Source of the DNA: Nematostella vectensis
Lineage: Eukaryota > Cnidaria > Anthozoa > Actiniaria > Edwardsiidae
NCBI RefSeq assembly: GCF_932526225.1
Contig: NC_064043.1
Span: 4,393,501-4,457,500, forward strand
Direction of reading: 5' to 3'
Length of the DNA: 64,000 nt
The notes below the pieces were generated by a model, which saw only the letters and a program-made list of their open reading frames with translations, ran no database searches and was not told the origin of the DNA. Position numbers and translations under genes: made by a program. Shown in pieces: positions 45,715 to 60,700 of the stretch. The stretch's first letter is position 1; each line of letters begins with the position of its first letter.

Positions 45715-48700
45715 TCACTTCTTCACAAAGGCGTAAAGTTTCGCGCCGTGAAGTTGCCTCAGAGTGAATGGCTTCAGAACTGAAAACAAAAAAGACGAGG
45801 CTGATTAAAACAGATAGGATACAGGATTTGTATAATATTGGCTCTGTTTGCCCAGGTACTCGGGAACCGGTGACATAACGAACAGGATTTCTCAGTCCCG
45901 TATCTGGCCCCGTAAAGTAGCGTTTTCAGAGGAAATCGCATACCCAGCGTTCATTTTCTCAGGCACCAGTACAGCGCGATTCATGGGTCTCTTGGTACAG
46001 TAGGGTTGCAACACTTCAAAAAGTTGTTGAGATGTGATTATTTATAGTTTGATGCAGTTTCGATGGCAAAAGAAATAGGGCCCAATAAAATTGGGAAAGA
46101 TAGACGCAAGAATAACTAGGTCAAATAAATGGAAAATAGTGTAATCTGTTCGAGTTCGATAAGAAACTGTTTAAATCTAAAAAAAATGTGCACATGAAAA
46201 TTTTCACCGATTGTTCGCGTACGAGGGAGCGAGTTGATAAGTATTTCGGTCGTCAGATTTTACATGTAATTCCAGATTCTAGAAAATATATTAACTGCTC
46301 TCATTAACTCTCAAAGACTGTGTGATTGCAACCGCGTGAGAGCTGGAACGAGGCTAAGTCTACTAGTGCCCCCTCCCCCCCATGGGAATTCTTACCTTCA
46401 TCGCCCGATTGGGAGAGCGAAAATTCTAGTTTCTGCCCTGCTCCCAGTGCAAAGATGGCCTTCACCTTTTAACAGAAACAAATTGGGACCTTATTCAGGA
46501 GGGAAAAACATCCACGATTGCATTCCAGATTGCATTCCAGAGCGTGGCTTCCTCGACAGTTTTAGGGTTACACAATTAAAACCAGAGTATACGAGAAACT
46601 AGAAAGTAGCTTAGTAGATGGAAAAGACTTTTCATAATTTATCCAAAAGGATGACAGCTCTATGGTTCTCTTCAGTGAACCATATATGATGGATCTATCT
46701 CTCTATCTTAAGCCGCTGACAACCAGTACTGACAGAACTCTCACCTGATCACTAAGCCGATCTAGTGTCATGGGGTGGTCACCCTGTGGGTTCTCTAGCA
46801 AGACTGTTGCGTTACAGCTCTTGATGCCGTTACCAGGCTTCCCACCGCGCAGCTCAACGTTAACAAACCGACAGACGGGGGAGGGGTGGGTACTTGAGCC
46901 CGTAATGGTGTCATCGTTCACGTGACCACGGAAGATCCAAAGTCGAAGCTTTTCACCTTTGATCTTTGATAGGAAGACAAGGATCAATAAGAGATTTTAA
47001 CTGGTTAGTTGCACGCTGGGGGGGGGGGGGGGGGGGGGGGGCTCACCCGAATCCTCCTCAAAGCGATCTCTTCTTATGGAGTTGTTCAATTTTTAATTTG
47101 TCTAATATGTCATGTATACCTGCCCATGCACCCCACCCCCTCCTTCTTGCCTAACTGTAAGCCAATTCATTATCTACACTGGACTGTAATTTCACACATT
47201 GTTTAAATCTCGATAATCAAGGGCCCATGAAAGCGAAAAAAAAACCCAGTGTGTATTTCAAAACGGTTATTTCCCAGCCGGTTATTTTTAGAAATAGGAG
47301 TTGAAAGGCCACTATTACTTGCGTATTTGCTTTGTCTTTTCTGGAATCACAAGACAAGAAATAACTATCGCTTTTTTTCCATCCATCAAGGATTTAAATT
47401 GGGTGACGACAGCAAATGATATACTCAAAACACACAACACAAGTCAACCCACTTCTGTCTGTCAGTAAATGATTGATATACGGCCACTACACACAACACA
47501 AGTCAACCCACTTCTGTCTGATATTCTGATATACGGCCACTATATACAACACAAGTCAACTTACTTCTGCCTGTTAGTAAATGATTGATATACGGCCACT
47601 ACACACAACACAAGTCAACCCACGTCTGTCTGTCAGTAAATGATTGATATACGGCCACTTCACACAACACAAGTCAACCCACGTCTGTCTGTCAGTAAAT
47701 GATTGATATACGGCCACTTCACACAACACAAGTCAACCAACTTCTGTCTGTCAGTAAATGATTGATATACGGCCACTAAATACAATACAAGTCAATCTGT
47801 CTGTCAGTAAATGATTGATATACGGCCACTACACACAACACAAGTCAACCCACTTCTGTCTGTCAGTAAATGATTGATATACGGCCACTACATACAACAC
47901 AAGTCAACTTCTGTCTGTTAGTAAATGATTGATATACGGCCACTACATACAACACAAGTCAACTCACTTCTGTCTGTCAGTAAATGATTGATATACGGCC
48001 ACTACACACAACACAAGTCAACCTACTTTTGTCTGTTAGTAAATGATTGATATACGGCCACTACATACAACACAAGTCAACCTACTTGTCAGTAAATGAT
48101 TGATATACGGCCACTACACACAACACAAGTCAACCCACTTCTGTCTGTCAGTAAATGATTGATATACGGCCACTACACACAACACAAGTCAACCCACTTC
48201 TGTCTGTTAGTAAATGATTGACATACGGCCACTACACACAACACAAGTCAACCCACTTCTGTCTGTCAGTAAATGATTGATATACGGCCACTACACAACA
48301 CAAGTCAACCCACGCCTGTCTGTCAGTAAATGATTGATATACGGCCACTTCACACAACACAAGTCAACCCACGTCTGTCTGTCAGTAAATGATTGATATA
48401 CGGCCACTACATACAACACAAGTCAACCCACTTCTGTCTGTCAGTAAATGATTGATATACGGCCACTACATACAACACAAGTCAACCTACTTCTGTCTGT
48501 TAGTAAATGATTGATATACGGCCACTACATACAACACAAGTCAACCCACTTCTGTCTGTCAGTAAATGATTGATATACGGCCACTACATACAACACAAGT
48601 CAACCTACTTCTGTCTTTTAGTAAATGATTGATATACGGCCACTACATACAACACAAGTCAACAAACTTCTGTCTGTCAGTAAATGATTGATATACGGCC

Positions 48701-51700
48701 ACTACACACAACACGAGTCAACCTACTTCTGTCTGTTAGTAAATGATTGATATACGGCCACTACATACAACACAAGTCAACCTACTTCTGTCTGTCAGTA
48801 AATGATTGATATACGGCCACTACATACAACACAAGTCAACCCACTTCTGTCTTTTAGTAAATGATTGATATACGGCCACTACATACAACACAAGTCAACC
48901 CACTTCTGTCTGTCAGTAAATGATTGATATACGGCCACTACATACAACACAAGTCAACCTACTTCTGTCTTTTAGTAAATGATTGATATACGGCCACTAC
49001 ATAAAACACAAGTCAACCCACTTCTGTCTGTTAGTAAATGATTGATATACGGCCACTTCACACAACACAAGTCAACCTACTTCTGTCTGTCAGTAAATGA
49101 TTGATATACGGCCACTACACAACACAAGTCAACCCACGTCTGTCTGTCAGTAAATGATTGATATACGGCCACTACACAGAACACATGTCAACCCACTTCT
49201 GTCTGTTAGTAAATGATTGATATACGGCCACTACACAAAACACAAGTCAATCCACTTCTGTCTGTCAGTAAATGATTGATATACGGCCACTAGATACAAC
49301 ACAAGTCAATCCACTTCTGTCTGTCAGTAAATGATTGATATACGGCCACTACATAAAACACAAGTCAACCAACTTCTGTCTGTTAGTAAATGATTGATAT
49401 ACGGCCACTACATAAAACACAAGTCAACCCACTTCTGTCTGTTAGTAAATGATTGATATACGGCCACTACACAACACAAGTCAACCCACGTCTGTCTGTC
49501 AGTAAATGATTGATATACGGCCACTACACAGAACACATGTCAACCCACTTCTGTCTGTTAGTAAATGATTGATATACGGCCACTACACACAACACAAGTC
49601 AACCCACTTCTGTCTGTCAGTAAATGATAGATATACGGCCACTACATACAACACAAGTCAACCCACTTCTGTCTGTCAGTAAATGATTGATATACGGCCA
49701 CTACACAAAACACAAGTCAACCCACTTCTGTCTGTCAGTAAATGATTGATATACGGCCACTACATACAACACAAGTCAACCTACTTCTGTCTGTCAGTAA
49801 ATGATTGATATACGGCCACTACATACAACACAAGTCAACCCACTTCTGTCTGTCAGTAAATGATTGATATACGGCCACTACATACAACACAAGTCAACCC
49901 ACTTCTGTCTTTTAGTAAATGATTGATATACGGCCACTACATACAACACAAGTCAACCCACTTCTGTCTGTTAGTAAATGATTGATATACGGCTACTTCA
50001 TACAACACAAGTCAACCCACTTCTGTCTTTTAGTAAATGATTGATATACGGCCACTACATACAACACAAGTCAACCCACTTCTGTCTTTTAGTAAATGAT
50101 TGATATACGGCCACTACACAAAACACAAGTCAACCCACTTCTGTCTGTTAGTAAATGATTGATATACGGCCACTACATACAACACAAGTCAACCCACTTC
50201 TGTCTTTTAGTAAATGATTGATATACGGCCACTACATACAACACAAGTCAACTCACTTCTGTCTGTTCGTGAATGATTGATATACGGCCACTACACACAA
50301 CACAAGTCAACCTACTTCTGTCTGTTAGTAAATGATTGATATACGGCCACTACACACAACACAAGTCAACCCACTTCTGTCTTTTAGTAAATGATTGATA
50401 TACGGCCACTACATACAACACAAGTCAACCCACTTCTGTCTTTTAGTAAATGATTGATATACGGCCACTACACACAACACAAGTCAACCCACTTCTGTCT
50501 GTCAGTAAATGATTGATATACGGCCACTACATACAACACAAGTCAACTCACTTCTGTCTGTTAGTAAATGATCGATATACGGCCACTTCATACAACACAA
50601 GTCAACTCACATCTGTCTGTTCGTGAATGATTGATATACGGCCACTACACACAACACAAGTCAACCTACTTCTGTCTGTTAGTAAATGATTGATATACGG
50701 CTACTTCATACAACACAAGTCAACCCACTTCTGTCTTTTAGTAAATGATTGATATACGGCCACTACATACAACACAAGTCAACCCACTTCTGTCTGTTAG
50801 TAAATGATTGATATACGGCCACTACATACAACACAAGTCAACTCACATCTGTCTGTTCGTGAATGATTGATATACGGCCACTACACACAACACAAGTCAA
50901 CCTACTTCTGTCTGTTAGTAAATGATTGATATACGGCCACTACATACAACACAAGTCAACCTACTTCTGTCTTTTAGTAAATGATTGATATACGGCCACT
51001 ACATACAACACAAGTCAACCCACTTCTGTCTGTCAGTAAATGATTGATATACGGTCACTACATACAACACAAGTCAACCTACTTCTGTCTGTTAGTAAAT
51101 GATTGATATACGGCCACTACATACAACACAAGTCAACCCACTTCTGTCTGTCAGTAAATGATTGATATACGGCCACTACACACAACACAAGTCAACCCAC
51201 TTCTGTCTTTTAGTAAATGATTAATAAACGGCCACTACATACAACACAAGTCAACCTACTTCTGTCTTTTAGTAAATGATTGATATACGGCCACTACATA
51301 CAACACAAGTCAACCCACTTCTGTCTGTCAGTAAATGATTGATATACGGTCACTACATACAACACAAGTCAACCTACTTCTGTCTGTTAGTAAATGATTG
51401 ATATACGGCCACTACATACAACACAAGTCAACCTACTTCTGTCTTTTAGTAAATGATTGATATACGGCCACTACATACAACACAAGTCAACCCACTTCTG
51501 TCTGTCAGTAAATGATTGATATACGGTCACTACATACAACACAAGTCAACCTACTTCTGTCTGTTAGTAAATGATTGATATACGGCCACTACATACAACA
51601 CAAGTCAACCCACTTCTGTCTGTTATTAAATGATTGATATACGGCCACTACACACAACACAAGTCAACCCACTTCTGTCTTTTAGTAAATGATTAATAAA

Positions 51701-54700
51701 CGGCCACTACATACAACACAAGTCAACCTACTTCTGTCTGTTAGTAAATGATTGATATGCGGCCACTACACACAACACGAGTCAACCTACTTCTGTCTGT
51801 CAGTAAATGATTGATATACGGCCACTACATACAACACAAGTCAACAAACTTCTGTCTTTTAGTAAATGATTGATATACGGCCACTACACACAACACGAGT
51901 CAACCTACTTCTGTCTGTCAGTAAATGATTGATATACGGCCACTACATACAACACAAGTCAACCCACTTCTGTCTGTTAGTAAATGATTGATATACGGCC
52001 ACTACATACAACACAAGTCAACCTATTTCTGTCTGTCAGTAAATGATTGATATACGGCCACTACATACAACACAAGTCAACAAACTTCTGTCTGTCAGTA
52101 AATGATTGATATACGGCCACTACACACAACACGAGTCAACCTACTTCTGTCTGTTAGTAAATGATTGATATACGGCAACTACATACAACACAAGTCAACC
52201 TACTTCTGTCTGTCAGTAAATGATTGATATACGGCCACTACATACAACACAAGTCAACCCACTTCTGTCTGTTCGTGAATGATTGATATACGGCCACTAC
52301 ACACAACACAAGTCAACCCACTTCTGTCTGTTCGTGAATGATTGATATACGGCCACTACATACAACACAAGTCAACCCACTTCTGTCTTTTAGTAAATGA
52401 TTGATATACGGCCACTACATACAACACAAGTCAACCCACTTCTGTCTGTCAGTAAATGATTGATATACGGCCACTACATACAACACAAGTCAACCTACTT
52501 CTGTCTTTTAGTAAATGATTGATATACGGCCACTACATACAACACAAGTCAACCCACTTCTGTCTGTCAGTAAATGATTGATATACGGCCACTACACAGA
52601 ACACATGTCAACCCACTTCTGTCTGTTAGTAAATGATTGATATACGGCCACTACACAAAACACAAGTCAACCCACTTCTGTCTGTTATTAAATGATTGAT
52701 ATACGGCCACTACACACAACACAAGTCAACCCACTTCTGTCTTTTAGTAAATGATTAATAAACGGCCACTACATACAACACAAGTCAACCCACTTCTGTC
52801 TGTCAGTAAATGATAGATATACGGCCACTACACACAACACAAGTCAACCCACTTCTGTCTTTTAGTAAATGATTGATATACGGCCACTACACACAACACA
52901 AGTCAACCCACTTCTGTCTTTTAGTAAATGATTGATATACGGCCACTACACACAACACGAGTCAACCTACTTCTGTCTGTCAGTAAATGATTGATATACG
53001 GCCACTACATACAACACAAGTCAACCCACTTCTGTCTTTTAGTAAATGATTGATATACGGCCACTACACACAACACAAGTCAACCCACTTCTGTCTGTTA
53101 TTAAATGATTGATATACGGCCACTACACACAACACAAGTCAACCCACTTCTGTCTGTTATTAAATGATTGATATACGGCCACTACACACAACACAAGTCA
53201 ACCCACTTCTGTCTTTTAGTAAATGATTGATATACGGCCACTACATACAACACAAGTCAACAAACTTCTGTCTGTCAGTAAATGATTGACATACGGCCAC
53301 TACATACAACACAAGTCAACCCACTTCTGTCTGTCAGTAAATGATTGATATACGGCCACTACATACAACACAAGTCAACCTACTTCTGTCTTTTAGTAAA
53401 TGATTGATATACGGCCACTACATACAACACAAGTCAACCCACTTCTGTCTGTTATTAAATGATTGATATACGGCCACTACATACAACACAAGTCAACCCA
53501 CTTCTGTCTGTTATTAAATGATTGATATACGGCCACTACATACAACACAAGTCAACCCACTTCTGTTTGTTAGTAAATGATTGATATACGGCCACTACAT
53601 ACAACACAAGTCAACCTACTTCTGTCTGTCAGTAAATGATTGATATACGGCCACTACATACAACACAAGTCAACAAACTTCTGTCTGTCAGTAAATGATT
53701 GATATACGGCCACTACACACAACACGAGTCAACCTACTTCTGTCTGTTAGTAAATGATTGATATACGGCCACTACATACAACACAAGTCAACCTACTTCT
53801 GTCTGTCAGTAAATGATTGATATACGGCCACTACATACAACACAAGTCAACCCACTTCTGTCTGTTCGTGAATGATTGATATACGGCCACTACACACAAC
53901 ACAAGTCAACCCACTTCTGTCTGTTCGTGAATGATTGATATACGGCCACTACATACAACACAAGTCAACCCACTTCTGTCTTTTAGTAAATGATTGATAT
54001 ACGGCCACTACATACAACACAAGTCAACCCACTTCTGTCTGTCAGTAAATGATTGATATACGGCCACTACATACAACACAAGTCAACCTACTTCTGTCTT
54101 TTAGTAAATGATTGATATATGGCCACTACATACAACACAAGTCAACCCACTTCTGTCTGTCAGTAAATGATTGATATACGGCCACTACACAGAACACATG
54201 TCAACCCACTTCTGTCTGTTAGTAAATGATTGATATACGGCCACTACACAAAACACAAGTCAACCCACTTCTGTCTGTTATTAAATGATTGATATACGGC
54301 CACTACACACAACACAAGTCAACCCACTTCTGTCTTTTAGTAAATGATTAATAAACGGCCACTACATACAACACAAGTCAACCCACTTCTGTCTTTTAGT
54401 AAATGATTGATATACGGCCACTACACACAACACATGTCAACCCACTTCTGTCTTTTAGTAAATGATTGATAAACGGCCACTACATACAACACAAGTCAAC
54501 CTACTTCTGTCTGTCAGTAAATGATTGATATACGGCCACTACACACAACACAAGTCAACCTACTTCTGTCTTTTAGTAAATGATTGATATACGGCCACTA
54601 CATACAACACAAGTCAACCTACTTCTGTCTTTTAGTAAATGATTGATATACGGCCACTACATACAACACAAGTCAACCCACTTCTGTCTGTTATTAAATG

Positions 54701-57700
54701 ATTGATATACGGCCACTACATACAACACAAGTCAACCCACTTCTGTCTGTTATTAAATGATTGATATACGGCCACTACATACAACACAAGTCAACCCACT
54801 TCTGTCTGTTATTAAATGATTGATATACGGCCACTACACACAACACAAGTCAACCCACTTCTGTCTGTTATTAAATGATTGATATACGGCCACTACACAC
54901 AACACAAGTCAACCCACTTCTGTCTGTCAGTAAATGATTGATATACGGCCACTACATACAACACAAGTCAACCCACTTCTGTCTGTCAGTAAATGATTGA
55001 TATACGGCCACTACACACAACACAAGTCAACCTACTTCTGTCTTTTAGTAAATGATTGATATACGGCCACTTCACACAACACAAGTCAACAAACTTCTGT
55101 CGTCAGTAAATGATTGATATACGGCCACTACACACAACACAAGTCAACCCACTTCTGTCTTTTAGTAAATGATTGATATACGGCCACTACACACAACACA
55201 AGTCAACCCACTTCTGTCTTTTAGTAAATGATTGATATACGGCCACTACAAACAACACAAGTCAACCCACTTCTGTCTTTTAGTAAATGATTGATATACG
55301 GCCACTACACACAACACGAGTCAACCTACTTCTGTCTGTCAGTAAATGATTGATATACGGCCACTACATACAACACAAGTCAACCCACTTCTGTCTTTTA
55401 GTAAATGATTGATATACGGCCACTACATACAACACAAGTCAACCTACTTCTGTCTGTCAGTAAATGATTGATATACGGCCACTACACACAACACAAGTCA
55501 ACCCACTTCTGTCTGTTATTAAATGATTGATATACGGCCACTACACACAACACAAGTCAACCCACTTCTGTCTGTCAGTAAATGATTGATATACGGCCAC
55601 TACATACAACACAAGTCAACCCACTTCTGTCTGTCAGTAAATGATTGATATACGGCCACTACACACAACACAAGTCAACCTACTTCTGTCTTTTAGTAAA
55701 TGATTGATATACGGCAACTACATACAACACAAGTCAACTCACATCTGTCTGTTCGTGAATGATTTCTGTAAGAGCCGGCAGTGGCGAGCTGCGCACTGGT
55801 TGCTTTACGCTTGTCTGGATGTACTCCTTGTGCGCATTGATTATCTCGCCTAGCCGCTGACTGCCAGAGGGCTCGACTTCATAGACAATGCTGACGTCAT
55901 CCACGGGTTGCAGGCCGGCCTACAGGGAAAACACAGGTAGTTGAAGCTTCTTTTTCCCTCTACACTACTTCGCAACAACACAATTACCTTTTTCCTTAGT
56001 TTCTGAATGCGGTTGACAAACTCTCGTGCGAGACCCTCATCCAACATCTTCTGATCAGGCGTGACGTCAAGAAGGATAAGAATCTGTCACGTGACCCAAA
56101 CAGTACACTCAGTACACTACAAGTCAACTCATACACACAGTACACTACTGCTTTAGCATAATAAAAATTATGCAAAAGCAGAAGTAGCAGCAGTATTGCT
56201 TGCTGAACAACATGGGCACGTATTTTTTCATGTCAGAATCATTTTGCCTGAAGAGCCATTTTAAAGCTGTGTTTTACTATCATGCTTTTCACAAACAACG
56301 CCAACATATATCTGCATTATTGCTCGAACTGCCTCACTTATCTGTCCGCAATATCTTGGCAAACTTCTAAGAATCTCGTAAAATGATGTAAAGGCTATTT
56401 TGGCCTGCAAGTGGGTTTTGCACGGGGCTTTATGGGGGCAGGGTCATGGTACTGCGCATGTCTGGAGTCAGTGTTTACTGTAGGCTTTTAATTGTCTACA
56501 AACTTTTAAACTCTAAGCTGTCAATGCCTTGTTAAAATAATGTGCAATATTTTATTTTAAAAAAAACTATGTTTATTAACAGTTTGTGGTCATTTTCTTT
56601 GGATTGAAGTCTCCCACATATACCAAAGGCTCATAAGTCAATATTAAAATTTGACTGAAGTTCATTGTGTCCGGACCGGAGAACTATTGCAAAGCTCTTA
56701 CCATGACATTGCCCCTTTAACATGGATAGGGATTTAGGGATTCGTCGGTACTGACCTCACTATCCGAATGCGGCTCGTAGGTTAAAGGGAGATCGCCATT
56801 TTGATCAAAGGAATACGCCAGCTGAATCACAAAATTAAGAAATACATTCAATGCCACTAAAACAGAAGTCTCCTGCGCAGCCGTCCTTAGTGTAAAATCC
56901 CCCCCCACACACACACACGAACGTGTTAGAATATCAGCACAGGAACACACTAAGTAAGGTTGCACATGAGAATACTTAAATTGTCTGAGAAATTCCTAAA
57001 TGCACATGACAATAACAAGGATAATAATTTCTAAAAGTCCCCATGGAATAGATATTCTAAAACGCTCTCAATACAACGACAGAAAATGCATTCAGAGTGA
57101 CTAAAATAGTCGATGTTCTGAATGTGTCATCAAATGCAAATGGGAATGGTTAGGAAAATAGATGATTACTGATTACTATAATTACTTACTTACTGACTAC
57201 TATTCTAGAACGTTCTTGATTCAACGGCCTCAGACAGAAATAATAAACACCCTAACACCCTCGCACAGTATAACAAGGCGAAGAAGATCAATTTTGGTGC
57301 TTTCTACAGAGCTTATTAGCTAAACAAGGCTACAGCTTTCTAATTCCCATCCTCGGGGACCCAGGGCGTCGCGAAGATCGGGCACACAGGGAGCGCGGCG
57401 CGAGAAAGAAACAGGCTGTTTCTTTCTCGCGCCGCGCTCCCTGTGTGCCCGATCCCCGCGACGCCCTGGGTCCCAGAAAATGTCTTATTCAAAATTTTGA
57501 AACAGTTTCTAGAGAGGATTTTGAACCTAAACGAGAAAATATATCTTTCCGGAGAACATTGGGTAAGGGATCTTGATTTCCCATAATACCTTGAGGTCTG
57601 TGCCGGATAGCACGTGACCACAAACAGTCAGCTCGCCCTTTTCTTCGTATGTCTTTAATTCCTCATCGGTCAGTTCTGAACATATAACACCATTGATAAC

Positions 57701-60700
57701 ACCTTAAACTAAGCATATATAAATAATATAGTACCATTTAACAGATCTGGACGTTGGCAGATAACGTAATTGGCCAATTCTAAACAATCATGGATAAAAA
57801 ACAAACAGATATCATAGAAAACATAAACAGTCAACAAAATTCACCAAATGTGACACGCTACTGTCTAAATATTCGAATATTCGGCGAACTACTAAGGTTA
57901 CCAGGAGTCACTAGGTTAGTAAACTTTCTGGAGCCGACTTTCTGTATTCTTGTTGTAAACTTGAGTCAAACTCTCTCCCTGCACGCCAATAAAGCCGAAC
58001 ACGTAGTTTCGCGCCAAGTTCAAAAACACTTGTCTCGTTTTGAAATTGCACATATTCATTCCTGGGACTATGTGCTATTCCCACGTAAAACGAGGAATAC
58101 GAACTCTGAGAACACATTAGTCAGACATTTAGTCGTTGGAGGCTCCAAGATCGAATGTTCGTTTATCGATTGAGTGCTCTAAGCCCTTACCCTTCACAGC
58201 CTGGAAGACCTGTTTAAATGCGCCCTTGAGACGTCTGCCCAGCGTTTGACTATCAGGTTCTGCGCGCAAGCGCAGTCCGAACTTGTCCTTATCAGACGAC
58301 ACGGTCACCTTACGAACATTCAGCTCCTGCCAAGAAGAAAAAGATGTATGTAGCTATCAAATTGGATTAGATGATCAGAACAACATATATGCAACATAAA
58401 ATGTGATTTAAGCTGGTTTCAACATGATCGGTACGATCGTGTTAGGTGATTAAAAGTGAAGAAATATATTGCTCTTAGAGCGTTTCTTCGAAGTATTTAA
58501 TTAAAATTGTACCTAGGTTTTTAGCTCCAGGTTGGTGATTAAGGTTTCGGTAAAGGTATTAAAAAAATATTGTCGCGCCGCAATTTTCACTACATGTACA
58601 AGCTATATATCAAATAAAAGATAAAAGATTGAATTATCTCCTGCAAGTTTTATTTTGCAATAGCTAATTCCGTGTTTAGTTTTGAGGCCTCAAACTCAAA
58701 AGTATGGAGTTTACTCTAGAGCGTAATGCACCTTCGCGTTATTGCGCATGCACTTGCACGTAACTGCAGCTCAATGACAGATAGATGATCTACCAAAGTG
58801 TGTGAGGACTTTTTGTTATTTGACACTGTCAACAAAATATCACGAATCAAAGTTGGAACTCTCATTTCTGGCGAAATTTGGACAAAAAAAGTGCTATAAA
58901 AGCGATCTTCAGTCGAAAATCGAAAATTTCTCACACACTTAATGACATGGCATAATTATCTATCAGATCCAAAAAGTTTTAAGGCGATATCTTAAAAACC
59001 GTCGCGAGGTTACGCCCGACAAGCTCGAGTTCTCGCCTTAAAATAATACGCTAGAAAAGTCAAAGATTTGGAGTGAATTCACGGTCAACAGGTCACGGGA
59101 AACAGCAAAGGCCCATTTTAGCCGTCTTAGAATGCGATTTATGGAAAATTTTTTTTGCAAAAATGAAGTTTAAGTAACTAGTAACTATTGATACAGGTTT
59201 TGCAAAAACCACAAAAACAAACAGTGGTGTCAAATTTACCTTTACCAAGACCTTTTAAGTTTAAAAACTATGACTGCACTTTTAAGTGCTTTTTTAAGAG
59301 CCTTCGGCCACTGTTTTTTTATTGTTTGTTTTCAATATTTAGAAGATCAAATCTGGAACAAAATCTGAAAATAACCATCTATAAACAATGTTACATACTT
59401 TATTTACAACAATCAATCGAAAAAATTACGGAAGCTTCCCTAATTCGGCCGGTTAAAATGGATGCTTTCTGACGCGTGTTATTTTGATAGAATGACAAAA
59501 TGGCGGATGAAAGAGGTCACTGCTCTCATAGTTAAGTTCGCTCATACAAGTGGTGATGTAACGAGCAGTTATTTCATCCGTACCTCTTTGATGTAGTTTT
59601 GTAGAGAAATGACGTCTTCCAAGCACTGCTTGTCTTGATGGATGATGACTACCTCGGGAAGCGGGTACTGAAAAAGTCATGACAAATACCACACATTAAC
59701 AGTGAGGGGTCCAAGACCTTTCAAGGTGTGGTTTAAAAGTCTTCCAAGCCTTGTCGGACCGTAAGTACGATCCACAGAACTAACTCTGCATCCGCCACTA
59801 TGACTTATATCTCTATGATGCAGTTTTGTGGTCATTGGCAACCTCAGGACCGAGTAGAGTTCGCTGAATGGAGGCTCAAATGAAAACTCAAGAAATTGAA
59901 AAAACTATGATGTCTTCCAGCATGTCAACCATTTTATCTATTAGCAGGGTGTTTTTAAACATTATATTACATAACATATATTTATAACATATTATTTAAA
60001 AATAATTAACTTATTTTATTGACCATATAAAACCCAAAATTGGAAGGGGGGGGGGGGGGGGCTCTTTATAGTGGGACTTTAGCTTTTGATGATTATCCTT
60101 GCAATGATTGGGATACCTTTGTTGGGATGGTCATTCTGTCTCTTACAACTCGACCCAACTCTATTGTGGCCTGCATCCGTGAAACCGCGCGTTCAATCTC
60201 TGTGTGAATCAAGTTTTCCCTGAAACGTTACGCAAGAAACAATATCAATAATCGTTAAAAAATATACAAGCTTCAGCCAGGATATCTGAATGATTTGTTT
60301 ACCTTGTTTTGGGGACCATAAGATAGTGAATGCTGTCGTTCTCCTTTTCACTCTCGTCAAACACGATGAACGGTTTCATGTTCTGATAAATGTGCTCCGT
60401 CAAAAACGGCGTGAAAGGGGCCTACAATGACACAATTCACAACATGTAACTATTAGACACGTGTTAACAGCCCCAACGTTGGGAAACATTGGCGGCACCT
60501 TTGATCGGCTGTCCAAAAGATAAAAGAAATGTGGGGGAACTACTTTAGTTCACGTACTCTAGTTCATGGCATGCAAGGAGTGTCAACATTGCTCAGTATT
60601 CATGCTAACACTGCCTCGCCATTTGAAAAAAAAAATGCCGGCGAACTACTAAGGTTACTAGGAGTCACTGGGTTAGTAGACTTTTTGAAGCCGACTTTCT

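Noticed and set aside
47414-55764. CRISPR-like regular repeat
   Set aside because: Units are contiguous and similar over their full length, with no unique spacers, and the context is a eukaryotic intron.
57790-58173. 127-codon plus-strand open frame
   Set aside because: It covers a dispersed repeat also present at 60639 and lies in an intron; no protein family is recognised.
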